A DNA stretch of 64,000 bases from Coemansia sp. RSA 487 (Eukaryota; Kickxellomycota; Kickxellomycetes; Kickxellales; Kickxellaceae). The notes beneath the pieces are model-generated. The model had not been told where the DNA came from. It saw only the letters and a program-made list of their open reading frames with translations, and did no database searches. Of this stretch, positions 18,796 through 27,523 are shown one piece after another. Where the stretch lies: positions 124,001-188,000 of the forward strand of contig JANBRJ010000011.1 of assembly GCA_027577595.1 (NCBI GenBank). The letters are read 5' to 3'. A program made the translations under genes and the position numbers. Position 1 is the first letter of the stretch. Each line of letters starts with the position of its first letter.

Positions 18796-20084
18796 GATGT
18801 TTGTTCTGGGAGGGACAAATGTATGGTGGAAATATGTGGACGTCCGATCCTGTTTATAAAAGACGAACAATGTATAGGTTGTTTTACGGAGGATTTAGAC
18901 AATCAGCCACGCGTAACAAGGAAAAGAAAACCCAAAGGGAAGAGCTAAAGACTCGGAGAAATAGGAATAGAGTTAATATTATGAAGAAAAAGCGACAAGC
19001 TTGGAGATGAAAAAAAAGTCGCTGGCAGCGTCGCACAATTTAAATGAATATAGGCACAGGAATATTGTTGTGTGGCGGATCTTTTCGGGCCAGCGGCCAG
19101 CGCATGAAACCAAAGCAAATAAAGCCGGAACGCAAAAATAGGGTGATAGAAGCTATTACTATAATATAAACATGTGCTAAAAAAAGATCCAGCTAGTTGT
19201 TTGTGAAAAATACATGCTGGGGAGCATTTTCCGTCTGCTCTGCCCTTTTGATCCTTAGGTACATGCTTTATGAGCTTCGGAGGCTAGCGAAACAAGGGCC
19301 GAGAAAGAGCTTTTGAAAACATAAAGCCGATCTGCGCAGACCCCAAGCGCAGCAAAGATGATTCGTCCGATTGGGTGTACACTCCGCACGTCCTTTCCTT
19401 CTGGCCGTTTTTCCTTTGCCGCAATCTAAAATGCAAGTTGGCCGGAGGTTTTCCAGAGGAAGAGCTTGGCATCGGCCGATTTATCCTTCCTCTCACACAA
19501 TGGATATCGATAGCTTGTGCAAACAATAGTAATATTCCCGGATCCGATGTTTCTCCTACGTTCATCGGCAATACATCTGGATCTAGGACAGCATGATCCA
19601 GATAATGTTTGTGACCAGAAAAGAAACCAACTCGGCTTACGAGTAGAGGCTATGAAACGCAATTTAATTTTATTTGTCGGACAGATGCTTTGGAGATAAA
19701 TACTGGCCGTCTTTTGGTATATTGCACTCTGTGTTTGTCCGGAATATCTTTGTGAAAGCAGCCCAACGGCCGTTCAAGCACAAACAAAACATCACTTAAT
19801 CCGCCATTTAGATAAACCATATTGACCCTATTCGCTACAAGATCACCGGTTATGTATATCTTTTTTCTCTCAAATCAAACATTCAAGACTCGCAATATAT
19901 ACAAGAGACAATGACTTTTTCCATCAATGTGTGTCACACTGCCATGGGTAATCGAATGCTTTTTTATTAATTTGATTAGAATGTTTAAATCCATCTACAC
20001 GTCGTCCTCACTATTTCACTTTTACATGGTTGAATGTACAAAAGAGAAGTATATGCAAAACCAAATAAGCAAATGAATAATGCT

Positions 20085-20204
20085 CTAACCGCCATTCAAG
20101 ATAGCCGAGCGGGTTTCCGGGTCGTCCTCGATCATCGTTATGTTTGTGGGAATGTCTTTGAACAGTCTATGTCCTTTGGGCTGTGCCATCGTCGATGTAT
20201 ACAT
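20085..20204 (-). CDS. Possible small protein gene (39 or 34 aa), unrecognised
   Basis: A short minus-strand frame from ATG at 20204 to TAG at 20085. The peptide is hydrophilic and mixed in composition (begins MYTSTMAQPKGHRLFKD, ends AILNGG), unlike the Phe/Leu/Ser-rich noise frames nearby. The second ATG at 20189 has A at -3 and G at +4, a good context, and would give 34 residues. A long pyrimidine-rich stretch lies upstream on the sense strand, as at other leaders in this window. It might instead be one exon of a spliced gene, since a CAG/AAG-type acceptor context precedes the first ATG. No family is recognised. Confidence 0.3.
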   Translation of the reverse strand: MYTSTMAQPKGHRLFKDIPTNITMIEDDPETRSAILNGG

Positions 20205-22501
20205 GTCTTGACAATCCGAGATAGAGAGATAATGGTATTCACGGTATAGGTAAAATGCACGGAGGAAAAGAGAGATTCGAATCCGGAGCGCAAAGGATAA
20301 AAATGTAATTGAGGAATTCTGAAAAAAGGACGTAAAGGAAAATGTTGAAGTAAGGATATACCGTCTTCTTTAATGAGAAAAAGAATTGAATCGATGCTCC
20401 AGTACTTCTGAGAAAAAGGGGAAAAGTAAAATTGACAAGATTGGTTGATTTTATTCTATTTATTCTTGGAAGGAAAGAGTAGTTGTTGGATGGACGCCGA
20501 ATGGAGTGCTTAAATGGACGGCGTGAGGGTTTCAAAGAACAATGGAAAACAACTATTATATCTGGACGTTTCCTATCTCTGCGCACTAAAGAAGAAAGAC
20601 GAGACAGGGGTGTAATGTGATTTAGAATGAGCGGATAAAGATGTAGATTCCTTTTTTTGCTTTTCAAAGAAGAATTAAAGTAGAATATGTGGCGGAGCAC
20701 AGCCAAGGAATGTACGATGAAATCGGTTGTTTGGCGTCAAATAACAAATGAAGTCGAAAAACAGGTGCTAAGAAATGTCTTTGCTTGTGCAGAGGGCAAT
20801 GCTTTGTAGGATTTGGTGGCTTAATCGTTTTGATAGAAAAAGGGCGTTAGCGCTAGTGCAGGTGCAGCACAACATGCATTGTATAAAAGAAGCTGAAACC
20901 AGTGAGGGGAGAAGAGCAAAAGAAAAAATGACTGTAGGGGGCTACACGTAACTAGATACTCTTTTATTTACAGTTCCTTGACAATAAACAGATGAATGAA
21001 AGGGATTCAAATAATTCAATGTGTAGAGTGACTTGCAGTGCAGTAGATATAGAAGTTGTTGAATAAAGAAAGGCAGAGAGAGAATAGTTGCTTGCAACCG
21101 CACCCTCTTGTATCTTTTTTCGCACTTCTTTTTGTGTGAACATCGTTTTTCTCTTCACCCTGTCAGTCAATCGACCAATTCATGACGCTTGCCGCTTTTT
21201 CTTGCAACAACGAAAAAAGGAGAAAAGTGCTGACATGGATTTTGGGTATCGGCTCTTCCCTGCCTTTATTTTTTTGCTCTGTCCCCATGATGTCCGCGCA
21301 GATATCACAAGCACATGTGCAGTGCTGCTCCACGCCATCATGCAGGCTTTGGAAGACACTGCATCCTAGAACAGAATGGAGAAATGTCTCATGTGCAAGG
21401 GCCTTTTCTGTAAATGAATGGTGTCCATTGCTCTTACTTTTAACCTTCCTTTTCATTTCTTTTATGTCGCTTGGTGTCTTCTGCACCTTTGTTTTTTGTT
21501 TTTGCCACTCAGAAGACACATGTCATAATCGTCCCTGTCCCCGTCCCCACATCCGTCTGTCAAAGATCTTGCCAGAAGAAGCTGACAACGATGCCCATTT
21601 AGAAGCAATGCTTTTTTTTGCTTGTCCAATGTATGCTGAAAGCAAGAAATGGCGGATATTGCTCAACTGCAATCCCTTGAACAATGGATATTTTCGCCAT
21701 GCTACCGTATGCCAATATAGAGGCACGACGAGGCATAGTGCAGCAATAAATAGTCTGCCAAGCCTTAATTTGGTGAACATGTAATGTGCAAGTTGCATAT
21801 GTGAACATCAGAAATCCCACCCACCAACCAACACCCCCAACCAACGTTAGACACAATAAAGTTGTGCTGCATTACATGCTGCTTATTTTCAAGTTTGATA
21901 TTTTTTAACCATTCGTGAACATCATGTTTGAGAGACATTTTTTGCCTTGCATAGCTGAAATTCGAATGCTGGGTGCTTTAATAACAGACAAATAAAGGCT
22001 AATCATATTCGCCGATCCTTATTCGCAGAACGTAAAAAGTGATAGCTGCTTAACCTCTATAATTGTTTGTTTGTTTTTCGCTTTCCATCTGTGTGTCATT
22101 ATTTCGGTAGGCACAAGACACGCGTTATGGCAACTTTTTTGTCTTCTGATCTTCAAAAGCAGCCGTATCACATCCACGATGGGATGCAAGATGTACTCAT
22201 ATAAGGCCATGACGAAGCAATGTGTGTACAGATTGCCTGTTTTATTTTTAACACAATTGCGGATGTGTGATCTTTTTGCTTTGTGCAAGAAGTAAACACT
22301 TGCAGTAAAACCACGAGGAATTAATATCCCATGCTCAGTTAAAACGATGTGAGAGGGGGTTTTTTAAAATAGATTTATCGCTAAAAGTGTGAGAGATTAT
22401 GAACGTCCACAATGTTTAGCTCCAAGCTGTCGGAAGTCGCTTAATCAGAAATCCGCTTGATCCACCACCATACTCTGATCAAAGCCAGAGCCAAATGGAA
22501 A

Positions 22502-22508
22502 TGAGTCA
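22502..22508. promoter_or_regulatory. TGAGTCA (Gcn4-type) site upstream of FRS2
   Basis: An exact TGAGTCA lies 128 bp before the PheRS alpha start codon. Gcn4/CpcA/Cpc1 factors bind TGA(C/G)TCA and activate many aminoacyl-tRNA synthetase genes in fungi under amino acid limitation. Match is direct; function is inferred. Confidence 0.45.
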
Positions 22509-22635
22509 GTTTCTGGCGCAAAAATTTATGCAGCATGTTTTGATGGTCTCTTGTGAGCTAAAGCCTTCTGTTTGAATTTGCTTGCTTTTTTTATTCCGCC
22601 AATTTGCTTATACTTTACAGTTATTTATCGTTAAA

Positions 22636-24266
22636 ATGAGCGAGGATCTGAGACTAGACATTCTAAACAAGCTTGACGCTGAGGGCTCGATAACAGACAC
22701 GTCGGCTACTTTCAAAGACGTCTCCGTCGAGAGCATCATTGGTGCGCTAAAGAGTCTTGAAATCCAAGAGGTAAATATACTTGCTGCAAAGCACACAAAT
22801 TGACAATGCGTCACCTTTTAACCCAGCGGGTTATTGATCGTATTTTTGATACCGCCACTATTATTTGCTTTTTTAAAAAGTAGAAGGTCAGGTACCAGAC
22901 TCTTACTGCCGAAGTGTGGTCTCTCGAAACAGAGGGTCAGGATCAGCTCGATAACGGCAGCTATGAAGCGCAGATCTTCTATGCAGTGCCTGCCGGCGAC
23001 CAGGGCATCTCTATTGATGAGCTGAAGGCAAAGTATGGCAATAAGGCCAACCTGGGCCAGGGCAAGGGGTTCAAGAACAAGTGGATCAAGAAGACTGGCA
23101 ACAACATTGTTCGGCTTGTTGACGAGATTGTTGACCAGACAAAGCTCGATCTCGAGGTTGTCAAGAACACCGGAACCCACCCACGCAAGGATGTACTGAA
23201 GGACCTGAAGCGGCGCAGCCTGATAAAGTCCACCAAAATCCTGTCGTACGCTGTAAGCAAGGGCGAGAGCTTTTCGACCGATTTGAAGAAGCAGTCGACC
23301 GACCTGACCGTGGAGATGCTGCAGAATGGTCAGTGGAAAACCGCCGAGTTCAAAAAGTTCAACTTTGCCTCCCTGGGCGTCAACCCAGAGGGCGGAAACC
23401 TTCATCCGATCATGAAGGTGCGCGAGGAGTTTAGGCAGATTTTCTTCCAGATGGGGTTCGAGGAGATGGCGACCAACGACTTTATCGAGACAGCGTTCTG
23501 GAACTTTGATGCCTTGTATGTGCCCCAGCAGCACCCTGCCCGCGACCTCCAGGACACTTTCTTCATCAACGATCCGGCACAGGCCAACTCGCTTCCTGAG
23601 TTCTGGCAGACTGTCAAGGACGCGCACGAGAAGGGAGGTTACGGCTCTATCGGATACCGCTACCCGTGGTCAGAGGCTGATGCTAAGCTCCTTGTTCTGC
23701 GCACCCACACAACGTCGGTCAGCTCCCACGTGCTGAACAAGCTTGCGCAGCAGCCGTACCGCCCGGCCAAATACTTTTCGATCGACCGCGTCTACCGCAA
23801 CGAAACGACCGACCGCACGCATCTTGCCGAGTTCCATCAGGTTGAGGGAGTGATCGTCGACAAGAACATGTCTCTGGGCAGCCTGATTGACTTCCTAGAC
23901 CAGTTCTTCAGAAAGATGGGGCTGAACAAGCTGCGCTTCAAGCCTGCATACAACCCGTACACCGAGCCAAGCATGGAGATCTTTGCGTGGCACGACTACT
24001 TTGGCAAGTGGATCGAGATTGGCAACTCGGGAATGTTCCGCCCCGAGATGCTGCGTCCTCTTGGGCTAGAGGAGGGCGTCCAGGTCGCTGGATTTGGCCT
24101 GTCTCTGGAGAGGCCGACCATGATGATGTACGACATTAAGGATATCCGCAAGCTGGTTGGACACGGCGTTGATCTGGGCTTTGTCAAGTCTGGCCCTGCG
24201 TGCAGGCTGAACAAGGGTATCAGCAAGGAGTCTGCTCAAGAGGCAGCAGAGGTGGAGGCAAGCTAG
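22636..24266 (+). CDS. FRS2: Cytosolic phenylalanyl-tRNA synthetase alpha subunit, two exons
   Basis: Catalytic subunit of the alpha2-beta2 enzyme that charges tRNA-Phe. Exons are 22636-22770 and 22884-24266, with a phase-0 intron (GTAAAT...TAG, 113 nt). The 505-residue product fits yeast Frs2 (503) and human FARSA (508). The N-terminal 1-90 are the helical DNA-binding-like fold; class II motifs follow: motif 1 region FRQIFFQMGFEEM with FIETAFWNFDALYVPQQHPA, motif 2 KYFSIDRVYRNETTDRTHLAEFHQ, and motif 3 GFGLSLERPTMMMY near the C-terminus. FKPAYNPYTEPSMEIF is the phenylalanine-site block. Splicing restores a family-like EVWSLETEGQ join. It converges tail-to-tail on the ELM1-like gene, 119 bp away. 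Confidence 0.97.
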
Positions 24267-24385
24267 GGATATAATACTATTCTCTTTTACTCCTGCCTTC
24301 TTTAATATCAGCAACAATTTCAAGTACATTCTATATAAGTCAGGTGTGTCAATAAAGAGAAAGTTGCATTTATTTTGGATCTGGC

Positions 24386-25630
24386 TTACTGCTTGATCTG
24401 GCTGTATCTCAGCTGGATAAACCAGGCAATTGCGTAAAGATCCGCCTCTGCATCATATTTGGCCCACGGATCGTGGTCTCTGATAGCGCTGAGATCGTCG
24501 ACCTTGCCGTCAATGTCTGCCATGAGCATGTAGTCGTACTTGCTTCCCGTCGGATAGAAGCGCCTGACAAGGTTCTTTGTTTCCAAAGTGTGGTAGTAAG
24601 AGCGGAGGACGTCCGTTGTGCGCTCCTCGCCGGCAATGTACACGGGACGCCGAAGCGACACGGCCAGAGACATCATCGACACATTATCAGCGGTTGTGAT
24701 CACATGGGTGGCGGCTGATATGACGTCAACTGGCGATGGAAGCTGGGCGCCAAGTGAGTAATCCAGAACCTCGATGTTGGAAGGCGGGTGCTGGGAGGCA
24801 TGGGGATCGGTGTGTGTGGCTAGCAGTTTGCAAATCAGGTGCGAGTTGACCATGCGTCTGATTCCCTTGTGCATGGTGCGTGGCAGAAGCACGCGGATAC
24901 GTGGGTGCGACGGAATGCGCATCAATCCCTCAGCCAGAGCATCGACGTCGCGGGTGAGGAGCCGGAACCCGGCTGGCTCCATGCCTTGTCCAATGCACAC
25001 AGCTAGTGTGCGTGGGGCGTCGGGGCTTACAGATGCATCATCGTGCGCATCCATCGTAGCCAGCCCCCCGCTGAATGGCAGCAGTGTGCTTTCTGCGTTG
25101 TCTAGTATAGCACGTCCCGGGCCGAGCGTACGCAGTTTCATCTGATCCAGCTGGGACAGAACAAGGGCGTCGATTTTTGATAGCTTGGCTTTTGGAAGCC
25201 CAAGGTACACGGTCATTGTTTGGCCGCAAGACAAGAGCTTTGCTTCAAGCAGTCCGGGCACAGCTTCTTCTGAGGCAGCAATGGCTATCCGTGGAAGATC
25301 CGACGCCGTTGCGTCCTGGATGTGCTGCAGCGCTCCAGGGGATTTGGGTTTAGAAAGCAACGACCTTATGCTTTTAAATGGGCGGCGTATTACTTCTGAC
25401 AGCCATGTGCTTGCTTGTATTGCATGCTTTGTCTCAAAGGGTATCCCAAGAGCCGTCGCCAAACGGGTCATTTTGAGCGTGTCGATTGGATCGCCATTCG
25501 TAAGAACCCACGCCTTTGCCGATAGCGTTGTGTGCCGTTCTGTTGTGTACAGGCGGATCGCAAAAGGCAGAGAGCTGTAGCGGTGTCCAGCACACGTTTT
25601 GGGCATGTTCCGAGCAGTTATACCAAACAT
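24386..25630 (-). CDS. ELM1-like (DUF1022) protein, probably mitochondrial
   Basis: A 414-residue protein of the ELM1/DUF1022 family, GT-B-fold-like proteins found in alphaproteobacteria, plants and many fungi. Arabidopsis ELM1 recruits DRP3 to mitochondrial fission sites; bacterial members sit in envelope-polysaccharide loci. The start is the ATG at 25628-25630. Residues 1-40 are basic and Ser/Thr-rich, compatible with a mitochondrial targeting signal. The core starts with KAWVLTNGD (about 44-52) and has a middle RTLAVCIGQG block; the family-typical C-terminal motif is VITTADNVSMMSLAVSLRRP followed by VYIAGEERTTDVLRSYYHTL and the hydrophobic WFIQLRYSQ tail. Function in fungi is not established, so I name only the family. 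No intron. Confidence 0.72.
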   Translation of the reverse strand: MFGITARNMPKTCAGHRYSSLPFAIRLYTTERHTTLSAKAWVLTNGDPIDTLKMTRLATALGIPFETKHAIQASTWLSEVIRRPFKSIRSLLSKPKSPGALQHIQDATASDLPRIAIAASEEAVPGLLEAKLLSCGQTMTVYLGLPKAKLSKIDALVLSQLDQMKLRTLGPGRAILDNAESTLLPFSGGLATMDAHDDASVSPDAPRTLAVCIGQGMEPAGFRLLTRDVDALAEGLMRIPSHPRIRVLLPRTMHKGIRRMVNSHLICKLLATHTDPHASQHPPSNIEVLDYSLGAQLPSPVDVISAATHVITTADNVSMMSLAVSLRRPVYIAGEERTTDVLRSYYHTLETKNLVRRFYPTGSKYDYMLMADIDGKVDDLSAIRDHDPWAKYDAEADLYAIAWFIQLRYSQIKQ

Positions 25631-25879
25631 CGCTTGCTTTTTGGTTTTACAGCCAAGAGATAGGAAAACAGACACTGTACAAGGTGTAGGAAGTAAAAAA
25701 CAAAACAAAACAAAACAATAAAAGGTGAAACACCACCACGCCCTCTTCCCCCCCCCCCCAACGGTTTTGGGACTTGTGGTTTGTCAGAAAGATCACAAAA
25801 GTCTTGCAAAAGAGACTGAGCGGCGCGGTCCTGATAACCGACAGTAACTGAACAAAAATCTATTAAACACGTAAGGTGG
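25631..25879. other. Intergenic stretch with a 12-base C run
   Basis: Holds the ELM1-like promoter and the 3' region of the surface-protein gene. An uninterrupted run of 12 C lies at 25748-25759, and an A/C-rich repeat (CAAAA units) lies at 25700-25717. Confidence 0.5.
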
Positions 25880-26659
25880 CTAGAAAAACGCAGCAGTAAC
25901 AGCTAGCGCGGCAAATGCAGGAAGCACAGACAGCGAGGATAGCGTCCACAGAGAGGACCGCATGGACAAAAGAGAACTGCCGCTGCTGGTATCGCCATTG
26001 TCGCCACCGTCGCTGCCGCCGGTATCGGTGTCCGTGTTGTCAGGGTTGCTGTCGTAGCAGACGCAGGCGCCACCGCTCTCGCAGTTCATCATGTATATTC
26101 CATATGAGCACTGCTGGTTGCACTGGCTTTCAAACTCAATGCAGCTTCCGTAGTCAAGCACGCCGCCCGAGCCCATTGTTGCGGTAATGACATTTGGCTG
26201 CGACAATCCCGTGGACGACGTGGGAACCCCACCACCTCCGCCGGCAGCTCCTCCAGGGTTGGGGACAGCTGCTTGTGTGGTGGATGTTGTTGGCGTCGTT
26301 GCGGTAGTTTTCACGGCTGCTGTGGTTGCGGTCGTTACAGTGGGCGTGGTTTTCACTGCGCCTACGTTTGTTGTGGTCGACAAGGCGGTAGTTTGGTCCG
26401 GAAGGACCGTTGACGTTGTTGCAGCTACACCAACGCCAGCTCCTGGCGTCGTTGTTGTTAGCAGCAGTGCCGCGCCATCGGTTGTAGTCTCAAGGGCAGT
26501 TGCTCCGTCGTTTGCAAGCGGGGGCGTGGTCGTCACGCCAACACCCACGTTCTGGCGGAGCTCTAGTCTAGCATCAGATGCACTGCATATGCCTGCTGTG
26601 CTTGTAAGCACTATAGCTGCAACTGCAAGCGCAGAACATGTCTTGACTGTGCCTACCAT
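25880..26659 (-). CDS. Secreted Ser/Thr-rich GPI-type surface protein with six-cysteine motif
   Basis: A 259-residue predicted cell-surface protein, starting at the ATG at 26657-26659. A signal peptide spans residues 1-26 (VKTCSALAVAAIVLTSTAGICSA core). A long Thr/Ala/Val-rich region (about 40-150) with many TTT and TTA runs should be heavily O-mannosylated. Residues 173-202 form a compact six-cysteine module of spacing C-x6-C-x3-C-x8-C-x5-C-x1-C. An Asp/Gly/Ser linker and a hydrophobic tail (SVLPAFAALAVTAAFF) give a GPI signal. The cysteine pattern is not CFEM (eight Cys) or hydrophobin. I do not recognise the family. Its upstream 160 bases are pyrimidine-rich on the sense strand. A structural cell-wall or adhesion role is only inference. 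Confidence 0.75.
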   Translation of the reverse strand: MVGTVKTCSALAVAAIVLTSTAGICSASDARLELRQNVGVGVTTTPPLANDGATALETTTDGAALLLTTTTPGAGVGVAATTSTVLPDQTTALSTTTNVGAVKTTPTVTTATTAAVKTTATTPTTSTTQAAVPNPGGAAGGGGGVPTSSTGLSQPNVITATMGSGGVLDYGSCIEFESQCNQQCSYGIYMMNCESGGACVCYDSNPDNTDTDTGGSDGGDNGDTSSGSSLLSMRSSLWTLSSLSVLPAFAALAVTAAFF

Positions 26660-27523
26660 GGTTACTAGGCTGGTTATTCGTTGGAAAGCAATGCAAAAGG
26701 TAACAATAGAAACAGGAAGGGCGTTGAGGTACAAAATATATACTAAGACGGAATGGCAGAGAGAATATAGCTGCGAGAAAAAGAAAAAGAGAAAGAAAAG
26801 AAAAAAACGCTTCACGAAAATTTCAGTTCCTGCATCTTTTTCATTAGTAAAATTGAACTGAGAGATCCGTTGGAATATCTTCTCTCACAGTGTTTTGAAA
26901 CCTTGAGCAAGAATTTGTGCAAAAAATGGGCTGAGCGGCAACAACTGTGAAGTTTGCTTCATGCCTTGTTTGCATTTTCCTCTCAGCCAATGGGAAACAA
27001 GGCTAGCCGCTGGCGCTCACGTGCGGCGAAAACCAGTAAAGTGCTACTTCTAGCTTAGCCGCAGTTGCCACAGCAGCAAGAGCATGTTCCTTTAGCCGAT
27101 GAATTTGCAGAGAATAAAGTCAAAGGACGGCGGCGACAAGAACATGCGCTCTGCTTCTACACAATTAGCTGAATGCCTGGCCAACAGCCTCCTTCCCCCA
27201 GGCACAAGATCTACTTAATTGCACTTGGTTTGAATATCATGACAAGCATGAATCTGGCACGTGCCAGCCCAGAAAGCAGGCGTCATCACTGCATCTTTCA
27301 CAAACCACTTTCCCCAGTCGCACGCAGCTTCATTTACCTTTCCCTCCTTTGCTCTTTATAGTTTCCTTTTAAATATATATATATATTTATCGGACTTGTA
27401 ATTCCAATTCGTTTCCATTATTTTTTTTTGTATTCTAATCAGTAATTTTACCTTTGTGTTGCCGCATTCGCTTACTCAATATTATTATTAATATAGCATT
27501 CTAGACTGTTTGGTGCTCACACA
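26660..27523. promoter_or_regulatory. Divergent promoter region, surface protein and ATG2
   Basis: About 860 bases between divergent starts. A CCAAT box lies at 26987-26991, a CACGTG E-box at 27018-27023, and an (AT)n run at 27373-27386. No gene is visible. Confidence 0.5.

Larger units (their letters stand above)
18796..22635. other. 3.8 kb gene-poor region between divergent bHLH and FRS2 genes
   Basis: By far the longest gap in this dense window. No conserved protein domain is visible. Positions 20250-21170 are purine-rich on the plus strand, hence leader-like for a minus-strand transcript, and precede one tidy small reading frame at 20085-20204. A TATAAAAG lies at 20882-20889. Positions 21815-21846 are C/A-rich (CCAACCAACACCCCCAACC). 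I find no tRNA, U-snRNA or recognisable snoRNA signature, though RNase P, SRP or telomerase RNA could not be ruled out by eye. Confidence 0.4.

Noticed and set aside
20270-20285. GATTCGAATC resembling a tRNA T-loop
   Set aside because: No pairing T stem, anticodon arm or acceptor stem can be drawn around it.
20239-20706. 155-codon minus-strand frame in the 3.8 kb gap
   Set aside because: Phe/Leu/Ser/Arg-rich text from a pyrimidine-rich strand; no ATG at its head and no motif. Better read as leader sequence.
21810-21846. C/A-rich stretch resembling telomeric repeat
   Set aside because: Units are irregular and match neither CCCTAA nor another fungal telomere repeat.
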